A DNA stretch of 64,000 nt. Origin: Nissolia schottii (taxonomy: Eukaryota; Streptophyta; Magnoliopsida; Fabales; Fabaceae). This document shows positions 33,963 to 45,659 of the stretch, one piece after another. Where the stretch lies: assembly GCA_003254905.1 (NCBI GenBank), contig QANU01013744.1, forward strand, positions 1,242,438 through 1,306,437, given 5' to 3'. The position numbers and the translations under genes are program-made. The notes under the pieces were generated by a model. That model saw only the letters and a list, made by a program, of their open reading frames with translations. It had not been told where the DNA came from and did no database searches. Each line of letters begins with the position of its first letter. The stretch's first letter is position 1.

Positions 33963-35285
33963 TGTATTTTTTAGGCATTTTAGCATCATATTTAGTGCAT
34001 TCTTGAATAAATTGGTTTCTCTTTAGGTGTAGAAAAAATAATGCATTTTAGGCATCCATTGTAGGCTTGTTCGTGGTTTTTCAGGTCTGAAGATCCCTGC
34101 GAGAAGTATGGAATGCTAAGTTGTTGAAGTTCTAGTTTTCAGAAATCTACTCAAAGATGTTGGAGACCGAGCACTGAATTTGGTGCTCGATCGCTAGAAT
34201 TCCAGTAGAAGTCAACGCCCGAGCGTTAGTATTAGAGCTCGAGCGTTAGGACGACAATGTTTCTAGCTCAGACACGAAATCAAAACGCATATCAACACGT
34301 GTTTTAATTCAGTGCTCAAGTGTTAGTTCCAGCGCTCAAGTGCCAGATTGGTAGCTGTGCAAGCTCAACACGGATTTGAAGCGGAATCTAACGAGGATTC
34401 GACTCACCTTTTGCCTTGGGTCTAAGGTTATAAAAGGGGACAAGAGGAGCCAAGAGAAATCATCATCCAAAGTTAGAAATCACTAAAAATAGAGTTTTTG
34501 GAGAGAATTTGAAAGTTACGAAAGGTATCATGGAGCATCATCATTCCTTGTTCGTCATTCTAGTGTATTGTTCTTCTCTCTCTTTATCATCTTATGTTGT
34601 TTTGTATTTCAAGGATGAACTAATCCTTTTTAGGTTAGGGCTTTATGTAACTTATGTTTATTTTCTAATTTTGATTTGAGGTTATTCAATAATTGTTTGT
34701 TTATCATTTAAGTTCATTCTTCTATGCTTAATGCTTTGACTGCCTGATCATCAATCATATGAACCTTAATCTTGCATGCAATTTGAGAAAAGGAGTAAAA
34801 GAGTACAAATAAGAATTAACCACAAGGTAGCTATAATTAGAGATGATATGTACAGTTTGTGTAATGGTATTAGAGAAATCATAGAATGCTAATGTTTTCG
34901 CCTATCATGTTCCTACTAAGATTAGGTGATCAGTTATGTTGAAAAAAAATTGTTATCTATCGAGAGAGGTTAGCAATTAAGAGTGGCTTTGTTTTATTGT
35001 TAACGAAATCAAACAACAAATGAACAATTGAGATTAAAATTAGTAAACATTAGCATAAGCAAATTCAAGTTCCCTAACCCTTTTATCATTCGAGTTAATC
35101 ATTTTTCATTGTCTTTATAATTATTGATTTTTTTTTGTTTATTGTTCTTTCTCCAATTAGACAAACAATATTCTCTTTCAATACTCATAATCATCAACTG
35201 ATTTGCACAAATAATTTTTTCCTCGTGGGATTGACAACCTGAAGACAGTCATGACCACGTGTGCAATTTCTTGGTGGAATGCAAC
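33963..35285 (+). mobile_element. Candidate Athila-like Ty3/gypsy LTR
   Basis: Precedes an Athila-type gag relic. It contains repeated CGAGCGTTAG / GCGCTCAAGTG motifs (34160-34340), a TATAAAAG box at about 34431, a leader, and near its end 'cctcgtgggattgacaacct', the conserved sequence found near the 3' end of such LTRs. Exact ends and target duplication not determined. Confidence 0.5.
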
Positions 35286-35952
35286 AACTTAGTAACAGGA
35301 GCTTATTCTGAAGCAGTCAGGCTAAGGCTTTTTCCTTTCTCTCTATTGGGAGAAGCCTGAACTTGGCTGAACTTTCAATCCCCACGATCCTTAACTACAT
35401 GGGCACAAGATGAGTAGAAGTTCTTAGAGAGATTTGGCATTGAAGACAAGCTGGCTTATGTACAACAAACGATTTAACAATTTGCCCAAGAGGAGGATGA
35501 GTCATTTACCCAAGCTTGGAAGAGATTTCAAGCAATTCAAGCAAGGTTCCCCAACCATGAAATCCCTCCTCAAATGTTGGTTCTAATATTCTATAATTCC
35601 TTAGACGTGGATTGTAAAGAAAGAGTGGACATTGCTGCTAAGGGCCAATGAAGTTGAAGAAAACTCTGGCTGAGAGCTTGGAGTTGTTTGAGCTAATCAC
35701 CAGGAATAACTACCCGCCTAAGATAAGAAGTTAGAATAAAAAGGGGTTGTTTAAAGTTGATACCAAAACCATCCTTATGGTCAAGATTGAAGCTTTAGCA
35801 GTTCAACAACAACAGATGGCTCATCAACAAGATTTTCAATAACAGATGGTTTAGGGGGTTCACATGGCACACTCAGTGACCTGCGATTCATGTGGGGGCC
35901 CTCATGCAAATGAGCAATGTCTAATCTATATAGTTGAACTATGTAATGATTG
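35286..35952 (+). pseudogene. Athila-type retrotransposon gag relic, ends at the gap
   Basis: Broken frames match the plant Ty3/gypsy gag core: LFPFSLLGEA, TWLNF, then KFLERFGIEDKLA, FTQAWKRFQAIQARFPNHEI, LIFYNSLDVDCKERVDIAAKG and ESLELFELITRNNYPP. A knuckle-like CDSCGGPHANEQC lies at about 35881-35919. Stops at several points (for example in the frame near 35480 and 35650). The sequence runs into the run of Ns. Confidence 0.8.
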
Positions 35953-36617
35953 NNNNNNNNNNNNNNNNNNNNNNNNNNNNNNNNNNNNNNNNNNNNNNNN
36001 NNNNNNNNNNNNNNNNNNNNNNNNNNNNNNNNNNNNNNNNNNNNNNNNNNNNNNNNNNNNNNNNNNNNNNNNNNNNNNNNNNNNNNNNNNNNNNNNNNNN
36101 NNNNNNNNNNNNNNNNNNNNNNNNNNNNNNNNNNNNNNNNNNNNNNNNNNNNNNNNNNNNNNNNNNNNNNNNNNNNNNNNNNNNNNNNNNNNNNNNNNNN
36201 NNNNNNNNNNNNNNNNNNNNNNNNNNNNNNNNNNNNNNNNNNNNNNNNNNNNNNNNNNNNNNNNNNNNNNNNNNNNNNNNNNNNNNNNNNNNNNNNNNNN
36301 NNNNNNNNNNNNNNNNNNNNNNNNNNNNNNNNNNNNNNNNNNNNNNNNNNNNNNNNNNNNNNNNNNNNNNNNNNNNNNNNNNNNNNNNNNNNNNNNNNNN
36401 NNNNNNNNNNNNNNNNNNNNNNNNNNNNNNNNNNNNNNNNNNNNNNNNNNNNNNNNNNNNNNNNNNNNNNNNNNNNNNNNNNNNNNNNNNNNNNNNNNNN
36501 NNNNNNNNNNNNNNNNNNNNNNNNNNNNNNNNNNNNNNNNNNNNNNNNNNNNNNNNNNNNNNNNNNNNNNNNNNNNNNNNNNNNNNNNNNNNNNNNNNNN
36601 NNNNNNNNNNNNNNNNN
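35953..36617. other. Assembly gap (665 N)
   Basis: Unknown bases. Both flanks are repetitive: gypsy gag on the left, a Copia-type LTR end on the right. Confidence 1.
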
Positions 36618-36824
36618 AGAGAACAAGAAATAATAGAATTGTATTATGAGAGTTGTGTATCTTTACATAGGAGGCTGAACCTATTTATAGGCTGAAGACT
36701 CAACGGCCAAAACACAACGACCAAAAATAAATTACAATCAATAATAAGACTAAATCAAATCAAATCAATTATGATCATTAATATAAAATATTCTTAACAA
36801 TCATTAATAAACTTCCACCAACAC
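36618..36824 (-). mobile_element. Copia-type LTR fragment, truncated by the gap
   Basis: Read on the minus strand it runs from TGGTGGAAGTTTATTAATG through GCCTATAAATAGG (TATA box, plus-strand 36683-36695) to an A/T-rich leader that enters the gap. This is the layout of a short Copia LTR. Confidence 0.6.
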
Positions 36825-36839
36825 GGTTGATCCTTAGTA

Positions 36840-38600
36840 TTAAGATGCCCTACAAGAAAAAACATGATAATAGCTCAACCTTTGGAGGCACCATCCCTCT
36901 CCGAACCTTACTAGCATAATAAAAATGTTTGCCATAAGAGATTGATGCTTATGATCGCTGAGCACCTTGACCATTGGTTTAGTTGAGAAAACCGCATTCT
37001 TCTCATATTTCCAGATTACTTTATCTTGATGACCAACATTCAGTTTGGCAAGTAACAATCGCTCATGTACATTACTGAAACACCCACCACCCTTTGAAAG
37101 AGGTTCCTCCTCTATTGAAAGCTCCACACCTGTTCTAACCCATCCCAAAAGCCATATTCAAAGATTTTCACATTTTTTAACGAAGAGACTAAGTAAAACA
37201 TTGAAAATAAATCACATAACCTTCTATCTCCAAGCCAACGATCTTCCCAAAAAATAGTTTTGTCACCCATGTCAACTTCCATTTTAATCCCTGCATTTCT
37301 AATTTCCTCTAGGTCATCCAAATCAAAATTCAAGCTACATATACCATGCCTTGGCCCATTATTAGAATGGTTATTAATCATACATGTAGAGCCTTGATTC
37401 AACATTTGGTTGCACGACCAGACAACTCTCTTCCATAATCGGACAATTCTCTTTTGCATATCGCCGCCATTACTTAAAGAGAAGGGCAATGTTTTTAATT
37501 ACGAGGTCTCCCCAGCCAACACCACCCTGTTTCCTAGGGAGTTGAATTTGACTCCATCTGATCAATGGAGTACTACACTCCCCATTTTGTTTAGCCCAAA
37601 AGAACCTGGACTGCAAGCTAATAATCTAATGAGCCACCTATTTTGGCATTTTAAAAAGACTCAGGTAATAAAGTGGCATGTAATTCAACAAAGATTTTAT
37701 CAGAACCAGTTTTTCAACCGTAGACAAGAAACGAGTTCACTACATGCTCAACTTGGATTTAATTCTCCCAATAACGAGATGGCAAGTGCTTAATTGATGA
37801 GGATTGGCACCCACCAGAATGCACAGATAAGAGAACGGTAAATTAACAACCCATAGTCCAATGCATTTTTCAATCTATATATCCACACCATGTCACACCT
37901 AATGGGAATGGAAACAAATTTCAAATAATTAATAGATAAACTTGATATAGAGCAGAGCAGTCCAAGAACATCATATAATTTCTCATTGTGGCCTCCTTAG
38001 CAGGACAAAAGAGAATAGCGTCATCGAGAAACCGGAGACGGGAGACAGACACGTTGTCAACCCCAATATTAATGCACTTCAACCTCCCATCAAGAATAGT
38101 TTTCTCAATAAGCTTGTTCAACCCCTTAGCAACTAAAATTACAAATAGGAAAAGAGAAATAAGTTCACCTTGCCTTAGACCACACCCCATATTAAACGAA
38201 TTAGTGGGCACCCCATCAACCAAAATGGAAATAGAAGTTGAGAAAATACAACCCCTAATCCACATTCTCCATTTTTTTCAAAAACCCGTCATACTGAGAA
38301 TATGATCTACAAAAGATCACATGACCATATACGCCTTTTGAAAATCAAGTTTAAGAATCACAACTTCTTTTTTATTCTTCTTAAGCCACCAGACCGCTTT
38401 GTCGGTAATTAAAACACTGTCCATAATCTGACGCTCAGCCACAAAGACACTTTGTGCTTCTCCAATTGGCACAAACATAACACCTTTAAGTCTCTCTGCG
38501 GGTATCATCAAGATGACCTTGTAAACACATCCAACCACACTAAGAGGCCTGAAATCTTTGATCTCAATCGTCTCTTCTTTCTTCGAATTCAATATTTATT
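36840..38600 (-). pseudogene. L1-type LINE reverse transcriptase relic
   Basis: Minus strand, N to C. At 38592-38317 IKDFRPLSVVGCVYK, IGEAQSVFVAERQIMDSVLI and VILKLDFQKAY are the RT palm motifs. At 38265-37921 come GLRQGELISLFLF and LRFLDDAILF, where the usual ADD is FLDD-like; I count this as a changed catalytic box. At about 37620-37480 RFFWAKQ...GGVGWGDLVIKN follows. At 37489-36840 come KTIFWEDRWLGD and the zf-RVT-like WKYEKNAVFSTK. Stops and frameshifts separate these blocks. No endonuclease domain or poly(A) tail was identified, so it is 5'-truncated and dead. Confidence 0.85.
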
Positions 38601-38773
38601 TAGTATTTCGTTATAATTTTAGTATTACTGGTCTTTCTCACTGATTAGTATCTCTTAGTGGTACTCTAATACTAATTTTCCCAAAAGGTTTAACATGAAA
38701 ATTCTACTTGTATACATACTAAACCGTTACTGTTAATTGTATTTAAATGTTGTTTGAGCAGCATTACAACCAA

Positions 38774-40950
38774 CAGTTCAAGAAATTTGCGGATTAGCGA
38801 TGGCAAATTGGTCATTAATTTGTTGTCAATCTCTCCCTAAATGAATTAGCGAGGGATTAGCGACCAATTTGGTAATCATTGTTTTGAAGTCGCTTGTTAG
38901 CTTAGAAAATAATTTGGTCGCTAATTCATAGCTACTTTATTTTAGCAATGGAATTATTGGTTGCTATTTTGTCATTAATTTGTGGCTAATTCATGATGGA
39001 AATGGTTTTTTAAATTGTTGCATATTTGAAGAAACTATGTCGTAGATAACCCCTCATAGATTCCTCGCAACATTCATTGCTAATTTGTAGCTAATCCAAA
39101 ACGAATATGAAAAATGTCAAAACGAATTTTGTCAATAATTCATCACTAATTCCTCGCTAAAAAATTCAATTAACAAATTAATTTCTTTTTAAAATTTTTT
39201 AACTTCTTTTAGAAATTAACTATTAAGTAATTAATTAACTAATTAATTAATTAATAAAACAAATAAAGTGAAATATTTATGTTTCGCGAGCCCAAAACAA
39301 GATTTGGTTTTAAATCTTGATTTAAATGCGTGAGTAATTTACATGTTGACAAATCCAATGTAATTCCTTTCATTTTATAACAAAAAGTTTTTCTTCCACT
39401 TTTTATTTTAACTAATGTGGAACTAAGAGAGTAACCCTTGCAACACACAAAGGTTTTCTTGGCTTGTCTTTTTTATATTTTTGGCGATTACTTTTGGCAA
39501 CATTCCAATGGACTATTGACTGAGTATTTAGTTCTTCATATTTTAGAGATTTTAATCTAAAATTGTGTATACACAAACGTAGATAATACACTGAGAAAAG
39601 ATGAGATACTGGCAAGTAAAAAGATGTCTTTAAACAACGGAAATTAGAAGGAAATGAATACTAATTTATCAAACATTAATAATATAACGATATTGTCTAA
39701 TTTAATGCAAATCATCCATTACGTCTAAGTAATCAAGAGACATGCTTAGGATGTTTTTACATAGATCAATTTTTTTAATCATATGAAATATAGAAATTTA
39801 ATGGCAAATGAAAATAAAAAAATTATTCCTTTTATTAATTATGTTCATTATAGTCATTTTATATTTTAAGAGTAACTTTATGGTATACTTACCAAACACC
39901 ACTCTTGTGATTTCTACATTTTGAGAACCATTTTTACATTATTTTACCAAACAATACTAACACAACTTTTAAAGATCAACTTTTAAAGAACTCAAAGAGT
40001 TCAACAACTTTTAGAAAGTCCACTACATTACCAAACCAAGTGTTAATGATAAGTATAAAAATTTAGATTATCTAATAATTTTTTATTTACTTTGTAACAT
40101 ATATTAATTATGTGTATGTATATTTATATCAAGTATACATATTTTTTTTGCACTCTGGTTGAACTCGGCTAAAACGATTAAAGTAGTGAACCTCTAAAAC
40201 AGTGTCTTAACCCGTTCAATGTCCAACTCGGTTTTCTTAACCTTGACATTTGCTGATGATTTTGCGAGGGATTTATCCTTGAATAGAAGTAAAATGACCT
40301 AGTTTAGTTGAAGAGGGTCATGAAGGATTAGTGAGAGAACAATCTCTCACTAAACAAATGTTAAAAGTTTAGCAAGGGATCAACAAGAGATTTATCCCTT
40401 GCTACAAAGGGAGCAAATGGTTTAGTGTAGTTGAAGAGAGTTGTGAGGGATTAGCGATGACTTATTCTCTCACTAAATAGAAAAGTGAAATGTCAAAAGC
40501 TTAGCGATGGATCAATGACAAAAGCATCCTCGCTAAAAGGGAGATGAAAGATTTAGTTTAGATTGAGTGTTTTGCAAGGGAAGAGCGAGAAAATATTTTG
40601 TGGCTAAATTATGTTGACAGGTTGTGAGGTGATTTTCTAGGGGACAATTCCTTGCTAATAAGAAAAGTAAAATGTTAAAAATTTTCTGAGGGATTAATTC
40701 CTTGCTAAAAGGGGAGGGAAATATTTCGTTTCATTGAAGAGAGTCGTGAGAAATTAGCGAAAGAAATTTCTCTCACTAAATAGTATTGAGAGTTTTGCGA
40801 GGGATTAGCAAGGGGATTGTCCTTCACTATATATATGACAACTACATTTTGTTTGCTAATTCCTCACTATTTCCTCACTAATCAATGAGAAATTAGTGAG
40901 AAAATTTCCCTCGCTAAATTTCATCGCTAATCCAAAATTTTCTTATAGTG
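38774..40950. mobile_element. Non-autonomous CACTA (En/Spm) element
   Basis: Left end CAGTTCAAGAAATTTGCGG, right end TTTTCTTATAGTG (reverse complement CACTATAAGAAAA). Both are followed inward by GGATTAGCGATG, and the 3-bp target duplication CAA lies at 38771-38773 and 40951-40953. Subterminal regions are full of short repeats 'gcgagggattagcga' and 'ttgctaattcctcgct' in both orientations, the known layout of CACTA elements. The element is 2177 bp. I see no transposase; the middle (about 39180-40200) is A/T-rich and unassigned. Confidence 0.8.
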
Positions 40951-41128
40951 CAATATTGACATATACTTCCTATATTGGTCAATGTAAGTCATTATGATTT
41001 CTTTTTAACATTTTTAAATAATATATCTAAATATATATAATCTTTACAATTACACATTTACCCTAATTAATTTTTTTATTACATATATCCTGTATTGAAG
41101 CTTGATTTGAGAAAGTGCATAACAATTA

Positions 41129-41422
41129 CTCCATCTGTTTCATAATATTTATCAATTTTTGACCTTTTAGTGTTTCAGAATATTTAATCATTTGTAATAT
41201 ATTTAGAAAGCATTAATTTTTTTTCCCTTCCATTTACATCCCTTAACCTTAAAAATGAGAATAAGTATAATAGCAATTGTATTAATAGAAGTATATTTTT
41301 TTTTATACAAGGGTAATTTTCTTTGCTCATATTTTGTTATACTATTTTCAAGACTTGTTTATGTTTGTCTTATATTTGAATGTTAGATGGTTGTTTTTAC
41401 AGATATCGTGAAATGAATGGAG
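41129..41422. mobile_element. Stowaway-like MITE
   Basis: CTCCATCTGTTTCATAATAT at the left and 'gatatcgtgaaatgaatggag' (its imperfect reverse complement) at the right, flanked by TA on both sides (41127-41128, 41423-41424). 294 bp, non-coding. Tc1/mariner-type TA targeting. Confidence 0.8.
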
Positions 41423-41974
41423 TAACATGAAGGATAATTGGGTCCTAATTAAAAAGCTCAACTATATACATGCGCTGCAAGGAGCCAAAAAAAGCCGATT
41501 AAAGAGAAATAAAAAGCGCAACGCAAGCTATAGTTTGGCTACTCTTGTTGTTGTCAGTGGTACATTCCATTTGCCCAATTATGAATGTTATTCCTATTGA
41601 AATTGAATGGTAAAGTCTTTATCATAAATCTAGGATAACGTCACTAAACTTGAAAAAACTGATTAAGAAAATTCTTAATATGGCGTTAATTAGTATCATT
41701 TCAAAGACGTATAGTCCAAAAAAAAAAATATTATAAGATACCACCAAAATTGATTATTAATTCATGTTTAATTATTGCCGCCTTGAAATTGATCATGAAC
41801 CAGTTAATGAAACCCTTAGACAAAGAGACATTTGGTCACGGTAGAGATTTCTCAATTTAGAATAACCAATAGGTTCCCGGTCAATATTATTCCTTTGAAA
41901 CCGGGACCTCTTTACATTTCTGTGGTTGGAGTATAATTTGTATACTAAATTTAGACTTTTTGATTTTTTTTAAA

Positions 41975-42150
41975 TAAAAAAATCTGAATTTGCCACACCC
42001 TGTAACGAATTCGAACATTTTTTTTAAAAAAAAGAAAAAAAAAGTCTGAATTCGTCACACCCTGTATCGAATTCATACCTTTTTAAAAATTTTTTAAAAA
42101 AAAGTTTGAGTGTCTAAATTCGCCACAACCTGTGACAAATTCAGACCCAG
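41975..42150. repeat. Three tandem palindromic units (GAATTCGTCACACCCTGT)
   Basis: Units near 41983, 42042 and 42112 each read TCTGAATT(C/T)G(C/T)CACA(C/A)CCTGT followed by an imperfect inverted GAATTC..., separated by T/A runs. Each unit could form a hairpin. Origin unknown. Confidence 0.7.
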
Positions 42151-44260
42151 ACCCATACAAATATAAATTTTTTAATGGACCATATTATGAGATATAAATA
42201 TTTTGGGGGTAATATTATGTAATAAATCCTTGAAACTGGCTCAAATATTCCCCCTCCCTATTATTTTGATTATAGGGTACAGTCACATTCATAGTTTGGA
42301 GCTATTAAGTTTGAATGGATGAGGCTGAGTCATTTGGTAATTTAATTGAGTATATACATGATTACATTCACATGTACGTACTTAAGCATCGAATCACAAT
42401 AGCTAGGGGACTACCCTACTACACTATATGGACGATGATAATGAGTGATATATGCTAATAGCTCACATGTCTCTTCATTTTGAAGTAGGGCTAGGAAGCC
42501 AGTTGAATGCAAGTAATATTTACTAGCTAGGTAGCAGAAACCTAAATAAAGCATATAATGCAAGATTAATTTTCTACTAGGAGTATGATAATGACATTTG
42601 GAGATACTTCAATACGTTTTCTGAGTTTACACACGTTCACACGCACTGCATCATATCCTCGGAGCCTCTCTTACTTGATATTGTTTGGACGTACTTGCAT
42701 TCACATGCCTAAGCGGTGAGTTTTTTTTTGGTTGATTCTAGGATATATCCACCGTAATCAATAACTAATCTTTTTACCGTAATTGAGTTCATATGAAATA
42801 ATAAATTGTTGATTATAAAATGTTTCTTGATTTTTATTGATGAGAATCAAACCTATATCACATGATTAAGAAATAATATGAATTACCATTATGTCACACC
42901 TCATGGTTTATAAGTGATGAGTAATGAAAAAAAAATTAAAATTCGAAATTTATGAATGGTCTATAAGCACATATATATTGGAAATATGTCCTATAATTTA
43001 GAATTAAGAGGCAAAGAATTTAGTCAGACAAAAAAAATAAAAATAAAAAAGAGGTAAAATACTCTTAATTTTTTAAGTTTTGTTATCTACACACTAATAT
43101 TTGTGAACATGTATAGATTAATGATTAATATAGAATACTAACTTAATTAGTATGTATTATGTGATAACTGAGAATGATAATCAATTCATCTCATTTGCAA
43201 TCCTTGCTACTCATAGTATATATTTCTTAATACTTACTTGTATTAAGCTGACAATTGACGGCTTTTGAATCAAAACCATATTTGAGAATTTATTTTTAAT
43301 GCAATTCATTAATTGAGAAACTATTTTGCATTTGGTAAACAAGGAAAAAATGTAAATCACAATATTGATAAATAAGCACATATAGCAAGTTAATTGACAA
43401 CTATGATGGTAGAATAGAAGTGTGAAAACATTAAACGCATTCTTCAGATTGCGCATAGCTGCAATTGTAAGTAGATCTTTGACGAGAATCAGTCTCATTG
43501 ACCACCAAAAGAACTAAAATGCAAGTGATGCCAAAAGAATGCCACGACGTCACTAGCTAGCTAAAACAACAAAAACACAAATCATATATAACTAAATAAT
43601 AAGGAAAGAATGGCAGAGATATAATAAAAATCAATATTGCCCAAGTTCAGGACCCATAATAAAGCCGGCCAAATGAAAAATCCCATGAGAAAACGCCAAA
43701 ATGAGTTGGTTCTTAACATAATATCAAAATTATTATAACCAAAAGATTTAAAATTTAATTATTGTCAAATTCTATTTCAAAATAAATACATAAATCTATC
43801 CATTATTTCTAACCAACAATTTAAGTTTTTAAGATTGAAAAAATTTTAAGTGCTTACAAAGAAAAGAAAAATGCTTATTCTAATTCACTTATAAATTGAC
43901 ACTTTAAATCTTGTAGACTATTGTTATTTCTAATTTTTTTAAATGGTTGGGATTTCAAATTATCAATGAAACAAAGCAAAAACTATTTTTTACATTTTAT
44001 GTCCTATTTTTAATTTATTTAGCTTTCACAAAATTCTAAAAGGCATTCAACAAGTTGAAAAAAACAAAATAATTGAAATAAAGACAGAGACCAGTAAAAA
44101 AAATAGAGTTTTCGTATTGTCTCTTGTTGGAATTGAAATCCTTTGTCGAATTTTTTCTGCACTATTTCATGTCTATTTAATAAAAATATGGCATGCGTGT
44201 AATTAAGATATATATCACTCATGATTTTTCCATAAATAACTAATTAAACATCCATAATTA
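42151..44260. other. Intergenic, no gene recognised
   Basis: No coding segment or element ends seen. Confidence 0.6.
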
Positions 44261-44264
44261 TTAT

Positions 44265-44620
44265 TATGTGGTTTCTCAAATACTTCATACTTAATTTATC
44301 TATTTTTAATAATTTTTACAACTAAATTCATTCAATTTTATTACCATTTCATGATTTAATATAATTAACATATTAATAGATTATATAATCTAATGTGATA
44401 AATTAATACTTTTTAATACAATATTTGCAGAGAGGTGCATATTGAGCTCAAATGGTTCGCAAATATCTAAACCTCTTATAAGTTGACTTTTGGCTAATGA
44501 AAAATTTATTACAATAACATAGAACATAAAATGATAACAAAATTTAATAAATTTAATTGTAAAAATTATAGAAAAAATTGGTGAATCAAGTAACGCGAAG
44601 TATTCACTCCATAAGGCATT
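44265..44620. mobile_element. Foldback MITE, copy 2, upstream of the zinc-finger gene
   Basis: Diverged copy of 16855-17205: same arms (AATTTTTACAACTAAATT and AATTTAATTGTAAAAATT), same centre (GCAGAGAGGTGCATATTGAGC). It ends about 230 bp before the ATG of the C2H2 gene, so it lies in its proximal promoter. Confidence 0.7.
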
Positions 44621-44748
44621 TAAGCAACCATTTAATTATTATGCATGACGGATTTTTGTTGGTGGCATTAAATTTGAAGCTCGATTGTGAGATAGAGGAA
44701 TTTAATCCCTCCAATTGAGAGCTTTCTTACATACGTCCTTTCCTTCAA

Positions 44749-44757
44749 TATAAAAAA
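44749..44757 (+). promoter_or_regulatory. TATA box of the zinc-finger gene
   Basis: TATAAAAAA about 95 bp before the ATG, followed by a CT-rich leader 'cttctcatcttccgcatctctctcatctc', usual for plant 5' untranslated regions. Confidence 0.7.
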
Positions 44758-44851
44758 ACCCTTCTCATCTTCCGCATCTCTCTCATCTCATTCAGCCAAT
44801 TTTCAACACACAACAAGAAATTCACACAAACTCTCGTTTGGTTTGCTTGCC

Positions 44852-45469
44852 ATGAATTCAGAGAAGCCAGTAAGCTACGAGATGATCTCAAGCGACGAAG
44901 ATTCCGTCCAACGACAACAGCAAGGGTTAGAAGAAGCACAAGATCATGACGCCTGGGGAACCGCCGCAAAACGCTCGTACGACTGCACATACTGCAAGAG
45001 AGGCTTCACAAACGCTCAGGCTTTGGGGGGTCACATGAACATCCACAGGAAGGACAGAGCCAAGGCCAAACAAACAATCAAACCAAATCCCTCTTCATCA
45101 TCATTATCATTACATGAGGAATTCATGATGATGGAGTCTCACGATCAACATCAAAGGAACCGTGACAATTATTTCCATCCTCAACCGCCACCAACACCAA
45201 AAAATAATCATTTCCTAATTAGGAATAATAACCAACCTGCACCACCCCCACATGCCTATCAATATCATCCACATGAGTTTAATCATGACCCAATTATGTC
45301 TCATCAGCAGCCTATGAATTTCAACAGCCAAGAGCTTCATGGTGCCAATTGGAGTCTCCATATTGGCCCAAGTGATGATCATGTGGGTAACCCTAATTAT
45401 CAAGTTAGGAGGGGAGCTCATAAAGATAGTGAAGTGGACTTGGAGCTCAGACTTGGCCATGATCCATGA
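44852..45469 (+). CDS. C2H2 zinc-finger transcription factor, SUPERMAN/TAC type with EAR motif
   Basis: A single exon of 205 codons; the start is the first in-frame ATG after the CT-rich leader. One plant-specific EPF-type C2H2 finger lies at residues 45-65 (Cys45, Cys48, His61, His65) with the QALGGH signature at 56-61 ([10 protein letters not shown] then [17 protein letters not shown]). The basic run after the finger helps DNA binding and nuclear entry. The middle (about 90-165) is rich in His, Pro, Asn and Gln. The C-terminus ends [10 protein letters not shown], an LxLxL (EAR) repression motif at 197-201. This single-finger plus C-terminal EAR layout is that of SUPERMAN, RABBIT EARS and TAC1-like factors, which act as nuclear repressors or regulators in development. 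[11 protein letters not shown] is closest by memory to TAC1-like proteins, but the exact orthologue cannot be fixed here. Confidence 0.93.
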   Translation: MNSEKPVSYEMISSDEDSVQRQQQGLEEAQDHDAWGTAAKRSYDCTYCKRGFTNAQALGGHMNIHRKDRAKAKQTIKPNPSSSSLSLHEEFMMMESHDQHQRNRDNYFHPQPPPTPKNNHFLIRNNNQPAPPPHAYQYHPHEFNHDPIMSHQQPMNFNSQELHGANWSLHIGPSDDHVGNPNYQVRRGAHKDSEVDLELRLGHDP

Positions 45470-45573
45470 ATGGCTACATATATTTAGTTCCATCTTTTAA
45501 TTAAGGTAATTTAGGCTTAGTTTATATTTTTCTAAGGCAAGTATACGTTGAGCCAGATTCTCCTTATATCATA

Positions 45574-45628
45574 CTCTCTCCTTTCTATAATTCTTGTCAT
45601 TAATTAAATTCTATAATAGTGAATGGAG
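45574..45628. mobile_element. Possible tiny Stowaway-like MITE remnant
   Basis: CTCTCTCCTTTCTATAATTC and the inverted 'ctataatagtgaatggag' lie between two TA dinucleotides, 105 bp after the zinc-finger stop. Only 55 bp, so an internally deleted MITE; could be chance. Confidence 0.4.
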
Positions 45629-45659
45629 TATCAGAAGTAATTAACTAGAGATATACAAA

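Noticed and set aside
35781..36695. Long open frames across the N run
   Set aside because: Created only by the unknown bases of the assembly gap.
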